Counted from the stretch's first letter, positions 27,474-36,370 are shown. The stretch: DNA of 64,000 nucleotides from Parahoeflea alexandrii (GCF_027214025.1 NZ_JAPWHB010000001.1:186001-250000); one strand, 5' to 3'. Program-made: numbers and translations. Notes: generated from the sequence alone by a model not told the origin.

Positions 27474-28195
27474 CAGTGCGCCTCCATGGTCAGGCCCATC
27501 AGCCGTTCCTGCAATGCGGCATCGCCGGCGAGTTCGGCCATCCGGCCTGCCCAGATGATCCGTCCGTCATCCATCACCGCGGCGGTGTCGCCAAGCGCCT
27601 TGGCGACGGCGAAATTCTGTTCGACCAGCAGGATCGATGCGCCCTTGTTCTTGAGGTCACGAAGCGCACCGGCCATGGTCGAGATGATCGCCGGGGCCAG
27701 CCCCTTCGTCGGTTCGTCGATCAGGTAGAGCTGACGCTCCTCGGCCATGGCACGGGCGATGGAGAGCATCTGCTTCTGTCCGCCCGACAGGTTGCCTGCT
27801 TCCGAGCGCCAGAATGTGCGCAAGGGCGGAAACGCCGCAAAGATCCAGTCGAGCCGGGCCTGATCGAGCGGACCGGAGGCTGCGGCCAGGATCATGTTCT
27901 CCTCGACCGTCAGGTCGGAGAAAATGCCCATGTCCTCGGGCACGAAACCGATGCCGGCGCGGGCGCGGGCAGGGGTGGGCAGGGTGGTGATATCGGCGCC
28001 ATCGAAGCGAAGGCTGCCGGATTTCGCCTGCCAGTGGCCGATGATGGTGCGCAGCGTCGTGGTCTTGCCGACGCCGTTGCGGCCGAGCAGCATGGTCACG
28101 CCGCCGCGCGGCACCACGAGATCGACGCCCTGCAGGATGTGATACTGGGCGATGTCCGTGTGGACACCTGTGAGTTCGAGGATCGGATCAGACAT
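27473..28195 (-). CDS. ABC transporter ATP-binding protein (LivF-like)
   Basis: A 240-residue ABC ATPase with Walker A LLGRNGVGKTTT, signature LSGGQKQMLSIARAM, and Walker B QLYLIDEPTKGLAP. The GRNGVGKTT form and the short length are typical of LivF. The start at 28195 (MSDPILEL) overlaps the LivG-like gene by eight bases. With LivG it drives the importer. Confidence 0.92.
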   Translation of the reverse strand: MSDPILELTGVHTDIAQYHILQGVDLVVPRGGVTMLLGRNGVGKTTTLRTIIGHWQAKSGSLRFDGADITTLPTPARARAGIGFVPEDMGIFSDLTVEENMILAAASGPLDQARLDWIFAAFPPLRTFWRSEAGNLSGGQKQMLSIARAMAEERQLYLIDEPTKGLAPAIISTMAGALRDLKNKGASILLVEQNFAVAKALGDTAAVMDDGRIIWAGRMAELAGDAALQERLMGLTMEAH

Positions 28196-28952
28196 CGGCA
28201 AGGTCCCGTCCCATATAGGCTTCCTGCACAACGTCCGACGCCATCACCGTTGCCGGGTCGCCGTCCGCGGCAAGCGCGCCGTTGTGCAGCACGATGATCC
28301 GGTCGGCGAGCGAGCGGATCACATCCATCTTGTGTTCGACCAACAGGATGGTGCGGTCCTTCTCGGCCTTGAGTTCGGCGATCAGATCGAGCACCACCGG
28401 CGCCTCGTCGACGCTCATGCCGGCAGTCGGTTCGTCGAACATGTAGACCACCGGGTCGAGCGCGATCAGGATGGCGACCTCGAGCTTGCGCTGGTTGCCG
28501 TGGCTGAGCCCGCCGACCTTCTGCTCGCTGAGCGGATGCAGCCGGACCCGTTCCAGGATCGCCATCGCCGCGACCGTCAGTTCGGTGTGCGAACTCGCCA
28601 TGCTGAAGAGGTTGAAGCCCATCCTGCGCCTCGCCTGAATCACCAGCCGGACATTTTCGAGAACTGTGAGATTGGGAAACAGATTGGTGAGCTGGAAGGC
28701 GCGTCCAAGTCCCTTGCGGCAGCGGCTCGCCACCGGGTCGCGCGTCACGTCCTCGCCCATCAGCCTGACTGTACCTTCGGAGGCCGTGATCTGTCCCGAA
28801 ATCAGGTTGAAATAGGTTGTCTTGCCGGCGCCGTTGGGTCCGACGATCGCGGTCAGTTCACCGGCCCTGAAGCCGCAGCTGACCGCATCGACCGCCACAT
28901 GGCCGCCAAAGCGGACGGTCAGCCCATCCGTTTCCAGAAGCATCTGTGTCAT
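28188..28952 (-). CDS. ABC transporter ATP-binding protein (LivG-like)
   Basis: A 254-residue ABC ATPase: Walker A VGPNGAGKTTYFN, signature region LSHGNQRKLEVAIL (LSHG rather than LSGG, normal for LivG), and Walker B VVYMFDEPTAGMS. The C-terminal extension after the H-loop (VEHKMDVI) is the LivG type. It follows the binding-protein gene after a hairpin. Confidence 0.92.
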   Translation of the reverse strand: MTQMLLETDGLTVRFGGHVAVDAVSCGFRAGELTAIVGPNGAGKTTYFNLISGQITASEGTVRLMGEDVTRDPVASRCRKGLGRAFQLTNLFPNLTVLENVRLVIQARRRMGFNLFSMASSHTELTVAAMAILERVRLHPLSEQKVGGLSHGNQRKLEVAILIALDPVVYMFDEPTAGMSVDEAPVVLDLIAELKAEKDRTILLVEHKMDVIRSLADRIIVLHNGALAADGDPATVMASDVVQEAYMGRDLADV

Positions 28953-28982
28953 GGCGCACCCATGGAAGGAAAGAAAGAGGGT

Positions 28983-29010
28983 CGCGGACGTCCGGTATCG
29001 GACGCCCGCG
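28983..29010 (-). terminator. Intercistronic hairpin between binding-protein and ATPase genes
   Basis: A 12-bp inverted repeat (28983-28994 with 28999-29010, one G-T wobble) and a 4-base loop, followed on the minus strand by the pyrimidine run CTCTTTCTTTCC. It is placed 11 bases after the binding-protein stop, so it probably attenuates transcription into livG and stabilises the upstream message. Confidence 0.6.
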
Positions 29011-29020
29011 CCGAACAGGC

Positions 29021-30196
29021 TTAGTTGCGGATTGGGATATCCATCTCGTCGATGCCGATCTCACGGACGAGAACCGGGACGCCGTAGTCCTTGCCGTCCT
29101 GCACCTCGGTGCGGAAGTGGTACATCGCCTGCAGCGCCTGGTGGTCTTCCTTGCGGAAGCGCATGGTGCCCTTGGGTGTTTCCCACTCCATGCCTTCCAT
29201 GGCCGAGATCAGCGCTTCGGTGTCGGTGGAACCGGCCTTCTTGATGGCCTCGACCACGGCGATGCCGGCTGCCATGCCGCCTGCGGTGAAGAAATCCGGG
29301 GGCGAGCTGAAGCGATCCATGTGCTCCTTGACCAGCCAGTCGTTGACCGGGTTCTTCGGGATTTCATAGTAGTAGTAGGTGGCGCCTTCCATGCCGGGCA
29401 GTTCCTTGTAGGCCTTCAGCGCCGCTAGGATGTTGCCGCCGGTAGCAATCTCGACGCCGAAGCGCGAGGGATCCATGGCGTTGATCTTGCCCATCGGATT
29501 GCCGCCGCCGGCCCAGATGATGAACAGCTTCTTCTTGCCTTCGATGCCCTTCATGGCGTTGAAGATGCGTTCGGCCGCCGCGGTGAAATCGGTGGTGTCG
29601 GTCGGCACGTATTCCTCATGCGCGATCTTGGCGCCCGAGGCGTTGAGCGCCTCGCGGAAAGCGGCCACGCCATCGCGTCCGAAGGCGTAGTCCTGTGCCA
29701 GCGTGGCGATCGTCACGCCTTCGCCGCCAAGGGCAACAGCGTTCGAGATAGCGTCCTGCGAGGAATTGCGGCCGGTGCGGAAGATGAAGCGGTTCCAGTT
29801 TTCGCCGGTGATCGAGTCGGCCACCGCAGGCTCGACGATGAGGATCTTTTCGTATTCCTGTGCGACCGGAAGCATTGCCAGCGCAACGCCGGAACTGACC
29901 GGGCCGACCGCGATGTCGGCCTCGTCGTCGCCATAGGCTTCGGCCAGCAGAGCCTTGCCGATGTCGGGCTTGAGTTGCGTGTCCTTCTCGATGACGACGA
30001 GCTTTTCACCATTGACTTCCATGGTGCCGCCGGTGGCGTATTCGAGGCCAAGCATCAGGCCGTTGTGCGACTGGGCCGCATAGGCCTCAAGCGCGCCGGT
30101 CTTGCCATAGACATGGGCAATCTTGATGTCGGCGAGGGCCGGCGCAGTCAGCATCGCCGCTGCCACACCGGTTGCCAGTATCGTTTTCATCTTCAT
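29021..30196 (-). CDS. Periplasmic substrate-binding protein of the branched-chain-type ABC transporter (LivK-like)
   Basis: A 391-residue binding protein of the Peripla_BP_6 family. The signal peptide MKMKTILATGVAAAMLTAPALA is cleaved near residue 22, and the mature protein starts DIKIAHVYGKTGALEAYA. The start at 30196 follows GGGAGGAGACC. It is the first gene of the importer operon and delivers the unknown substrate to the LivHM-like channel. Its promoter region carries the second copy of the TetR palindrome. Confidence 0.92.
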   Translation of the reverse strand: MKMKTILATGVAAAMLTAPALADIKIAHVYGKTGALEAYAAQSHNGLMLGLEYATGGTMEVNGEKLVVIEKDTQLKPDIGKALLAEAYGDDEADIAVGPVSSGVALAMLPVAQEYEKILIVEPAVADSITGENWNRFIFRTGRNSSQDAISNAVALGGEGVTIATLAQDYAFGRDGVAAFREALNASGAKIAHEEYVPTDTTDFTAAAERIFNAMKGIEGKKKLFIIWAGGGNPMGKINAMDPSRFGVEIATGGNILAALKAYKELPGMEGATYYYYEIPKNPVNDWLVKEHMDRFSSPPDFFTAGGMAAGIAVVEAIKKAGSTDTEALISAMEGMEWETPKGTMRFRKEDHQALQAMYHFRTEVQDGKDYGVPVLVREIGIDEMDIPIRN

Positions 30197-30237
30197 TTCG
30201 GGTCTCCTCCCTGAGCGAATGACGGTGAAAACATGAA

Positions 30238-30260
30238 ACATGAATCAATATTCATGTCAA
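30238..30260 (-). promoter_or_regulatory. Importer operon promoter -35 with TetR operator B
   Basis: A perfect 8-4-8 palindrome, ACATGAATCAATATTCATGT (30238-30257), overlaps a consensus -35 TTGACA read on the minus strand (30260 to 30255). The -10 that should follow 17 bases on is poor (TTCATG). The half site GAAACATGAAT is the same as that at the tetR promoter. I infer shared repression by the TetR protein encoded at 20986. Confidence 0.65.
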
Positions 30261-30969
30261 GGACGGGACAAGGGGATACAGGCGGAAATCCGATGGCTCG
30301 AGCCTTACAGCAGTCATGGATCAACCGGTCCGCCTGGGAGAGGGCCTAAGGCTAAGGAAACCAGCTTCCCAGATGGATATTGACGGGAACGCTCCGGCAG
30401 CACTCGATGAAACCGCCGACATTGAGGTTGAGGCGGGAAGGGAAGGCAGTAACAACTTCCACGCAAGCCGGCCCGCTCGACGTTTCCTGGAAGTCTGCCG
30501 CACAATGTTCACTCCGTGATTGGAAAAACGCTTTGCAGTACAGCGCTTCAGATTTGGACGAGGGCAGCGGAGGCATTCCGAACCTGCAGGGTTTAAATGG
30601 CCAAGGTCGGCCCAGTTCATGCAAGACCCCGACGACTGCAGCTTTGCCGGAAGCTGGTTGAGGCGGATGAAGAGGCGTGCTGGATCTTGTGGCCGAAACT
30701 TCACCTGTTAGACCCTTGTCCCAATATCTGTGTTGGAAGAGCCTCTAGGTTCTCACCCCGATAACGAGCCCGTTGTCGAGACAACACCAATGCACGTGGG
30801 CAGTTGAGCGAGCCAAATGCAAGAAAGCCGCCTGTACCGGGCAATCGTCCACCTGCGCCAAAAGCCATCGTCCCGATGGACCAGAGGCCGGTCATGCAAT
30901 AAAAACCCAAACCAGGCCACCAATTTGAGGCTGATCACTTTGATGGCAACACTGCAAGGAAGAGCAACA
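30261..30969. other. Gene-poor region with one copy of a diverged repeat
   Basis: About 700 bases with no supported gene. Frames on both strands are short, arginine/serine-rich and lack ribosome sites or recognisable motifs. It includes one member of a degenerate repeat pair at 30566-30633. The stretch may be decayed mobile or gene DNA, but I cannot identify any source. Confidence 0.6.
30566..30633 (+). repeat. Degenerate intergenic repeat, copy 1
   Basis: About 68 bases, starting AGCGGAGGCATTCCGAACCT, that align over their whole length with 31709-31777. By eye roughly three quarters of positions match, and most differences are transitions. The central inverted repeat seen in copy 2 is decayed here. 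Confidence 0.6.
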
Positions 30970-31461
30970 ATGTCATCGGCGCAACGCATTATCCCGCCAG
31001 CGCTTCAAGGCGTATACGACAATTGGCACTTTGCGCCTGCCGTTGTGGCAAACGGCTTGATATTCTGTTCAGGGATTATAGGCACAAGCCCCAATGGTGA
31101 CACACCGGGCGAGGATGGGCTGGCTGGGGCCAAGGCGACAACACAACAGGCCTCAAACGATTTGACTGCGCTGATGGCGGTGCGGGATCCAGAAGCACAG
31201 TTCGCCACTGCGTTTGAAGCCTTGAGTGCTATTCTTCGTGCGGCGGATGCGGGGTTGTCGGACGTGGTGGAACTGACAACCTACCACGTCGATATGTCCC
31301 GCCACATGGATGCTTTCGTGCGTGTGAAAGATCATTACATTCGCGCACCTTATCCCGCCTGGACCGCCATCGGTGTCGCCGAACTCATTGTCCCCGGCGG
31401 CCTGCTGGAGTTACGTGCCGTGGCGCAATTGCCTTCTGCTGGCATTGTCAGACAAACCTGA
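30970..31461 (+). CDS. Rid-family (YjgF/YER057c/UK114) protein
   Basis: A 163-residue Rid-family protein. The core FCSGIIGTSPNGD, FEALSAILRAADAGLSDVVELTTYHVDM and GGLLELRAVAQL match the trimeric chorismate-mutase-like fold. Archetypal RidA deaminates 2-aminoacrylate using an arginine in PAR; here that position is tryptophan (YPAWTA), so imine deaminase activity is doubtful, while the later Glu is kept. AGGAAGAG precedes the ATG at 30970; an in-frame ATG at 30943 is possible. It stands alone between gene-poor stretches. Confidence 0.87.
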   Translation: MSSAQRIIPPALQGVYDNWHFAPAVVANGLIFCSGIIGTSPNGDTPGEDGLAGAKATTQQASNDLTALMAVRDPEAQFATAFEALSAILRAADAGLSDVVELTTYHVDMSRHMDAFVRVKDHYIRAPYPAWTAIGVAELIVPGGLLELRAVAQLPSAGIVRQT

Positions 31462-31817
31462 ATAGCACCGAGTTTTCCAGACAGCCTCGGACTTCGTTCT
31501 CTTGAGGCGTTCTAACTCGCCTTCGGCTTTCTCACAAACCCTTCAAAACTTTGGCGTTCGAGGAAACTCGAGCTTCAAGAAGCGGTCCCGAAACTCACAT
31601 TCGCGCAACATCTCGCTTGCTGTCCGGAACCAGGATTTCCCCCAAACCCTCCTACCATCTAAGCTGACAGGAGACCCAAACATGGGAAAGCGCGAAATGG
31701 CGGAGCGTAGCGGAGACATTTCGAACCCGCAGGGTTCGCAAGGCCAAGTGCCGTCCTAGCCTATGCGAGGCCCCGGCTGGAGCGAAGCCCGAAGGGCGAC
31801 AGCGTGAAGTCAGAAAA
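31462..31817. other. Intergenic region upstream of tRNA-Ser with repeat copy 2
   Basis: About 350 bases without a supported gene. The distal half contains the second copy of the repeat and further short self-complementary sequence (CGAACCC-GCA-GGGTTCG at 31722-31738). Confidence 0.6.
31709..31777 (+). repeat. Degenerate intergenic repeat, copy 2
   Basis: About 69 bases aligning with 30566-30633. This copy retains a perfect 7-bp inverted repeat (CGAACCC and GGGTTCG) with a 3-base loop. It lies 40 bases from the 3' end of the tRNA-Ser gene. It could be one of the mosaic palindromic elements common between rhizobial genes; I cannot assign a named family. Confidence 0.6.
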
Positions 31818-31907
31818 TGGCGGAGGGGGTGGGATTCGAACCCACGGTACGGTCTCCCGCACGCCGGTTTTCAAGACCGGTGCCTTAAACCGCTCGGCCA
31901 CCCCTCC
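31818..31907 (-). tRNA. tRNA-Ser (anticodon UGA)
   Basis: Read on the minus strand this is a 90-base class II tRNA with an encoded CCA. The acceptor stem GGAGGGG pairs with CCCCTCC, the discriminator is G, the anticodon arm CCGGT-CTTGAAA-ACCGG gives anticodon TGA, a long variable arm (GTGCGGGAGACCGTAC) follows, and the T loop has GGTTCGAATCC. It reads UCA serine codons. Confidence 0.97.
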
Positions 31908-32102
31908 AAGATATTGATATGATATCGCATTCCGGTTTCTGCAGACGCGCGGTTCGAAGCGATTGCAGCCGACAAGCTACCGAATATCTTTCGATGGCGC
32001 TTCTACAGCTTTCCGCGCGTTGCAGTCAACGGCAATCGGGCTTGCGCCGGGGCTTTTACCGCAGCCGGGCCGGGACCTGCGCCAGTCCGGTCTGTCATGC
32101 AG

Positions 32103-32324
32103 TCAGCGCTTCAGGAACCGCCAGCCGCCGGCGATCATCAGCCCTATCCCCAGAACAAAGGTCGGCGCGAAGAACTGCAGCGCCTCCCAGTCGCCCCAGT
32201 TCAGGCGCACACCCTTGCAGCCGGTTGTGTTCATCGCGCAGCCGAGAGCATTGAGCCAGTACCACGCCGCGAAGGTCACGCCGAAAATCAGGGCGCCCGA
32301 GACAAGGAGAAGCGTTGTTTTCAT
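32103..32324 (-). CDS. Small two-helix membrane protein
   Basis: A 73-residue protein I do not recognise. Two hydrophobic helices (about residues 3-22 and 49-68) flank a short loop with two cysteines (GCAMNTTGCKG), which would be periplasmic if the N terminus is inside. CAGGAGAC precedes the ATG at 32324 by about nine bases, supporting a real gene. It is divergent from the secreted-protein gene at 32625. Confidence 0.6.
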   Translation of the reverse strand: MKTTLLLVSGALIFGVTFAAWYWLNALGCAMNTTGCKGVRLNWGDWEALQFFAPTFVLGIGLMIAGGWRFLKR

Positions 32325-32624
32325 GGCAGTCCGTCTCCTGTTCGCCGAAGTGCCGGCCGCTCGCGGCATATTTTGAGCGCCCCGCATCCCACCGGATGCG
32401 CGGGAAACACCAGGGCACTGCGAAACGAGTTATGTACGATACCGTTCATTGCGTATTTTGAAGGCAACACGGATCTGCGTGAAATGCAGGCATCTGCCGG
32501 ATTCTCGCCACCCATGGTGTATCAGGCAAGACAACTCCGCCACAAAAGATTTTTTTGCCGACGATGAAACCAAACGAGGTCTTCAAGCGTAACAGCGGCA
32601 CCATTCAACATCATGGAGATCCCA

Positions 32625-33020
32625 ATGCTCGGTGAAACCAGGATCCTCGGCATGCTGTCGGCGTTTGCCCTGTCCCTCGTGCCGGTTGCGGCCAGTGCGG
32701 AACAACTTGCCGGAAATGACCTCAAGCAGTTCGTTGCCGGCAAGCGGGTGTATCTTGCGACACCCTTCGGCGGGGAGTTTCCGCTCAACTACAAGCAGTC
32801 AGGCACGGTCACCGGCGACGGCACCGCGCTCGGTCTCGGCAAGTTCCTCGCTCCCAAGGAAAGCGGCAAATGGTGGGTGAGGGGAGAGAACCTGTGCCAG
32901 CAATGGCCAACCTGGTACGATGGCAAGCCCACCTGCTTCCAGATCCGGAAGACCGGGGAGCGCACGCTCGACTGGGTTCGCGACGACGGCCGAAGCGGCA
33001 AAGCGCGCATCGAAGGCTGA
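32625..33020 (+). CDS. Small secreted protein of unknown function
   Basis: A 131-residue protein with a signal peptide (MLGETRILGMLSAFALSLVPVAASA, cut near residue 25). The mature part is beta-rich, with two cysteines (NLCQQW and PTCFQI) that could form a disulfide and a YKQSGTVTGDG stretch resembling small rhizobial periplasmic proteins. GGAG at 32615-32618 supports the ATG at 32625 rather than that at 32613. The function is unknown. Confidence 0.7.
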   Translation: MLGETRILGMLSAFALSLVPVAASAEQLAGNDLKQFVAGKRVYLATPFGGEFPLNYKQSGTVTGDGTALGLGKFLAPKESGKWWVRGENLCQQWPTWYDGKPTCFQIRKTGERTLDWVRDDGRSGKARIEG

Positions 33021-33224
33021 TATTTACGAAAAATTCACCACATCGACCACATTGAGCCACCCGGCCGGGCGAGCAATCGCAATTTCGCCATCTTGCCCGG
33101 CGATCTAAACCTTCGATTAGGACATCAAACGCATTGATCGAAGGGGACGGCTTTGCAGGGGACATACTGCCAGGCCATATTGGCGACCGCCAGAGTATCG
33201 AGTAGCGGTGTGGGACACAGAGTG

Positions 33225-34247
33225 ATGGATCAAACCGGGGCACGGCTGCGCAATGCTGCCTGTGTGACGTTGCTGGCGGTGCTTGCCACGGGGCTAGCCG
33301 GATGCAGTTCGACGTCGTCGTCCAAGGGCAAGTCCTCCGCATCCTACATCAACACCGAGTCGAAGTTCTCTGTCTCGGAGTACGGCGTCGCCGCAAGTCC
33401 GCGGATGACCACTGCGAAGCGCCCGAAAAAGGGCGGCGGCCGCGACATGGTTGGCAAGCCCTACCGGGTTCGCGGCAAATGGTACACGCCGAAGGAAGAA
33501 CCCGGTTACGACAAGGCCGGTCTCGCGTCCTGGTACGGACCCAATTTCCACGGCCGGCTTACGGCCAATGGCGAGATCTACGACCAGTTCCACCTTTCTG
33601 CCGCCCATCCGACATTTCCGTTGCCGAGCTACGCCAGGGTCACCAACAAGAAGAACGGCAATTCCGTGATAGTGCGCGTGAATGACCGGGGGCCGTTTGC
33701 CCACGGCCGGATCATCGATTTGTCCAATCAGGCCGCGACACTTCTCGACATGAAGCATGAGGGCGTCGCCGCGGTTCGGGTCGAGTATGTCGGACGTGCG
33801 CCGGTCGAAGGGGATGACACCCGCTATCTGATGGCAAGTTATCGGCCCGGGGGCTCGAATTCTCCGGCCGGGGGCGTGATCGCAACCGGCGTCATGATGG
33901 CGATGAACGCGGTGGATTCCGCACTTCCCGGCGTCAGTTCGGCCCAGGCGGGCGTGGCGCCACCGGCCGCGCTGGGCGCGGCTACCGCAACCGCGTTCCA
34001 GCCGGCGCCGGCAGGCCAGTCGCTCCCCGCGAACGCCTTTGCGGGCTCGCCTCTGGGTGTTCCGGCCGGCTTTGCACTGCCCGACATCGGCCCGGTGCTT
34101 CCGGACCGGCCTTCCTTCGGAATTCCAGTCGCCGCCAATGTTGACAACGGGATGCGTAATCTCGGGATGGCTTTTTGGGGCGGCCGGGTAACGTTGCAGC
34201 AGAAACCCTTCGATGCCGTGCTCAGCAGATCCTCTCAGGACCGCTGA
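33225..34247 (+). CDS. rlpA: RlpA-like septal/endolytic lipoprotein (lytic transglycosylase)
   Basis: A 340-residue outer-membrane lipoprotein. The signal peptide ends in the lipobox LAGC (Cys27). The double-psi beta-barrel domain shows GLASWYGPNFHGRLTANGE, then the conserved YARVTNKKNGNSVIVRVNDRGPF and GRIIDLSNQAA. This family cleaves denuded glycan strands at the septum. No C-terminal SPOR repeat is visible; the tail is a low-complexity Ala/Pro/Gly segment. The ATG at 33225 puts the signal peptide at the N terminus. Confidence 0.9.
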   Translation: MDQTGARLRNAACVTLLAVLATGLAGCSSTSSSKGKSSASYINTESKFSVSEYGVAASPRMTTAKRPKKGGGRDMVGKPYRVRGKWYTPKEEPGYDKAGLASWYGPNFHGRLTANGEIYDQFHLSAAHPTFPLPSYARVTNKKNGNSVIVRVNDRGPFAHGRIIDLSNQAATLLDMKHEGVAAVRVEYVGRAPVEGDDTRYLMASYRPGGSNSPAGGVIATGVMMAMNAVDSALPGVSSAQAGVAPPAALGAATATAFQPAPAGQSLPANAFAGSPLGVPAGFALPDIGPVLPDRPSFGIPVAANVDNGMRNLGMAFWGGRVTLQQKPFDAVLSRSSQDR

Positions 34248-34398
34248 TTTCCTCTGGCGTAGAGCTTCATGGTCGGCCGCTCGCGACGCTGTCACGGCCA
34301 ACTCCGAGCCCGCCGCCAGCCTCGCTTCAACTCAAGCCATTGATCCCACACTGCTTGATTGCTAGGTTCGGCGTGTATCCGGTTTTCTCCCTTGATGG

Positions 34399-35565
34399 AT
34401 GGCTCCAATGACCCGGACGGTCTTCGCCCGCCTGTTTATCGTTCTGGCGCTGCTGTTTAGCGGTTTGGTGACGCCTGCGCTGGCGCAGCTTTTCGAAACG
34501 CGCGCCAAGCAGGCCTACCTGATAGACGCCGATACCGGGACCGTGCTGTTCGCCAAGAACGAGGACGAACTGGTGCCGCCGGCATCGCTCGCCAAGCTCA
34601 TGACCATGGAGGTGGTGTTCAACGCCATCCACACCGGGCGGCTAACGCTTGATGACACGTTCCAGGTTTCCGAGAACGCATGGCGGACGGGAGGCGCGAT
34701 CTCGCGGACCTCGACGATGTTTGCCGAACTCAAATCCTCGATCCGGCTCGAGGACCTGATCCAGGGCGTCATCGTCCAGTCCGCCAATGACGGCTGCATC
34801 ATCATTGCCGAGGGCATGGCGGGATCGGAGGAGAATTTCGCCCGGCTGATGACCGAGCGCGCCCGCGAGATCGGCCTGACCAAATCGGTGTTCGGCAATT
34901 CGAACGGCCTGCCGCATCCCGATTCGAAGGTCACCATGAAGGATCTGGTGACGCTCGCGCACCACATCCAGTCCACCTATCCCGAGTTCTACAAGTACTA
35001 TTCGCAGCCGGAATTCACCTGGAACAAGATCCGCCAGCGCAACCGCAATCCGCTTCTGGGGCTCGATATCGGCGTCGACGGGCTGAAGACCGGCTTCACC
35101 GAGGAATCGGGTTACGGCATCGTCTCCTCGATCAAGCGCGACGGGCGGCGGCTGTTTCTGGCGATGAGCGGAATGGATAGCGAGCAGGAACGTGCTGAGG
35201 AATCGCGCAAGATGCTGGAATGGGGCATCCGCGCCTTCGAACGCAAGACCCTGTTCGCAAAGGATGAAACCATTGGCGAAGTCAGCGTCTACGGCGGCGC
35301 CGGCAGCGCCATCGTCAAGGCCAGGGGTGCGGTCGATATCCTGCTGCCGATCACCAATCCGGACCGGCTGACGGCGCGAATCACCTACCGCTGGCCACTG
35401 CGCGCACCGATCGAGGCCGGCGCCCAGGTCGGCGTTCTCAAGGTCTATATCGGCGACACGCTGTCCCAGGAGAAGCCGCTCTTCGCCATGGAAGCGGTGG
35501 AGAAGGGGCCATTGCACACCCAGGCGCTCGATGCGCTGATCGAACTTGCGCAATTCTGGCTGTAA
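34399..35565 (+). CDS. D-alanyl-D-alanine carboxypeptidase (DacF/PBP5-type)
   Basis: A 388-residue low-molecular-weight penicillin-binding protein that trims the terminal D-Ala from peptidoglycan pentapeptides. A signal peptide ends near ALAQ (residue 30). The S11-family motifs are Ser63-x-x-Lys66 (PASLAKL), Ser128-Ala-Asn130, and Lys230-Thr-Gly. A C-terminal PBP5-like beta domain follows, with an amphipathic end (ALDALIELAQFWL) for membrane contact. It sits directly upstream of tmk and holB. Confidence 0.93.
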   Translation: MAPMTRTVFARLFIVLALLFSGLVTPALAQLFETRAKQAYLIDADTGTVLFAKNEDELVPPASLAKLMTMEVVFNAIHTGRLTLDDTFQVSENAWRTGGAISRTSTMFAELKSSIRLEDLIQGVIVQSANDGCIIIAEGMAGSEENFARLMTERAREIGLTKSVFGNSNGLPHPDSKVTMKDLVTLAHHIQSTYPEFYKYYSQPEFTWNKIRQRNRNPLLGLDIGVDGLKTGFTEESGYGIVSSIKRDGRRLFLAMSGMDSEQERAEESRKMLEWGIRAFERKTLFAKDETIGEVSVYGGAGSAIVKARGAVDILLPITNPDRLTARITYRWPLRAPIEAGAQVGVLKVYIGDTLSQEKPLFAMEAVEKGPLHTQALDALIELAQFWL

Positions 35566-35689
35566 CGGCTTCGCCAAGCGTTCATTTCTGAATTGAATTG
35601 CTTTAGACAAAGGTGAGCCGGAATCTCCGGATACCTCATCAACATGTTCCGTGTGCAATCAGTGCCTGCGGCGACAGGGAAAGCCAAAC

Positions 35690-36370
35690 GTGACGAACAG
35701 CACAGGCCGATTCATTACATTCGAAGGCGGGGAGGGGGTCGGCAAATCGACGCAGATCCACCGTCTGGCCAATGTGCTCAGGCGGCGCGGTCACGACGTG
35801 CTGGTCACCCGTGAACCCGGCGGCTCGCTCGGCGCGGAAGCGGTACGGCACGTGCTGTTGTCGGGGGCCGCGGAAGAATTCGGCGTCCGCATGGAAGCCA
35901 TGCTGTTCGCCGCCGCGCGCAGCGATCACATCGAGGAAGTGATCCGCCCGGCGGTTGCCGAAGGCACCATCGTGCTGTGTGACCGGTTCATGGACTCAAG
36001 CCGCGTCTACCAAGGCATTACCGGCAATCTCGAACCGCAATTCATCCGGAACCTGGAACGGATCGCCGTCAACGGCATGGTCCCGGACCTGACACTGGTG
36101 CTTGATCTGCCCGCCTCCACCGGCCTGCGGCGAGCCAAGGCGCGGGAGGGCAAGAATGTCGCGCCCGACCGGTTCGAGAAGGAAGAGGTGGCGACGCACG
36201 AGAAGCGCCGCGAGGCCTTCATCGACCTCACCCGAACCGAACCCGAGCGCTGCAAGCTGATCGATGCGAGCCAGTCGGAAGACGCGGTGGCGCTGGCGAT
36301 CCTCGCCGCCGTCGAGCCGATCGTGGCTGACGGCAGCGTCGGTGAACCGGCAAGAGGCCAGAAGGCATGA
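35690..36370 (+). CDS. tmk: Thymidylate kinase
   Basis: A 226-residue dTMP kinase supplying dTDP for DNA synthesis. The P-loop is [12 protein letters not shown], the DRF-type motif is [15 protein letters not shown], and the LID region is [17 protein letters not shown]. The start is GTG at 35690, after AGGGAAAG; the frame upstream has no family similarity. Its stop overlaps the holB ATG by four bases. Confidence 0.95.
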   Translation: MTNSTGRFITFEGGEGVGKSTQIHRLANVLRRRGHDVLVTREPGGSLGAEAVRHVLLSGAAEEFGVRMEAMLFAAARSDHIEEVIRPAVAEGTIVLCDRFMDSSRVYQGITGNLEPQFIRNLERIAVNGMVPDLTLVLDLPASTGLRRAKAREGKNVAPDRFEKEEVATHEKRREAFIDLTRTEPERCKLIDASQSEDAVALAILAAVEPIVADGSVGEPARGQKA

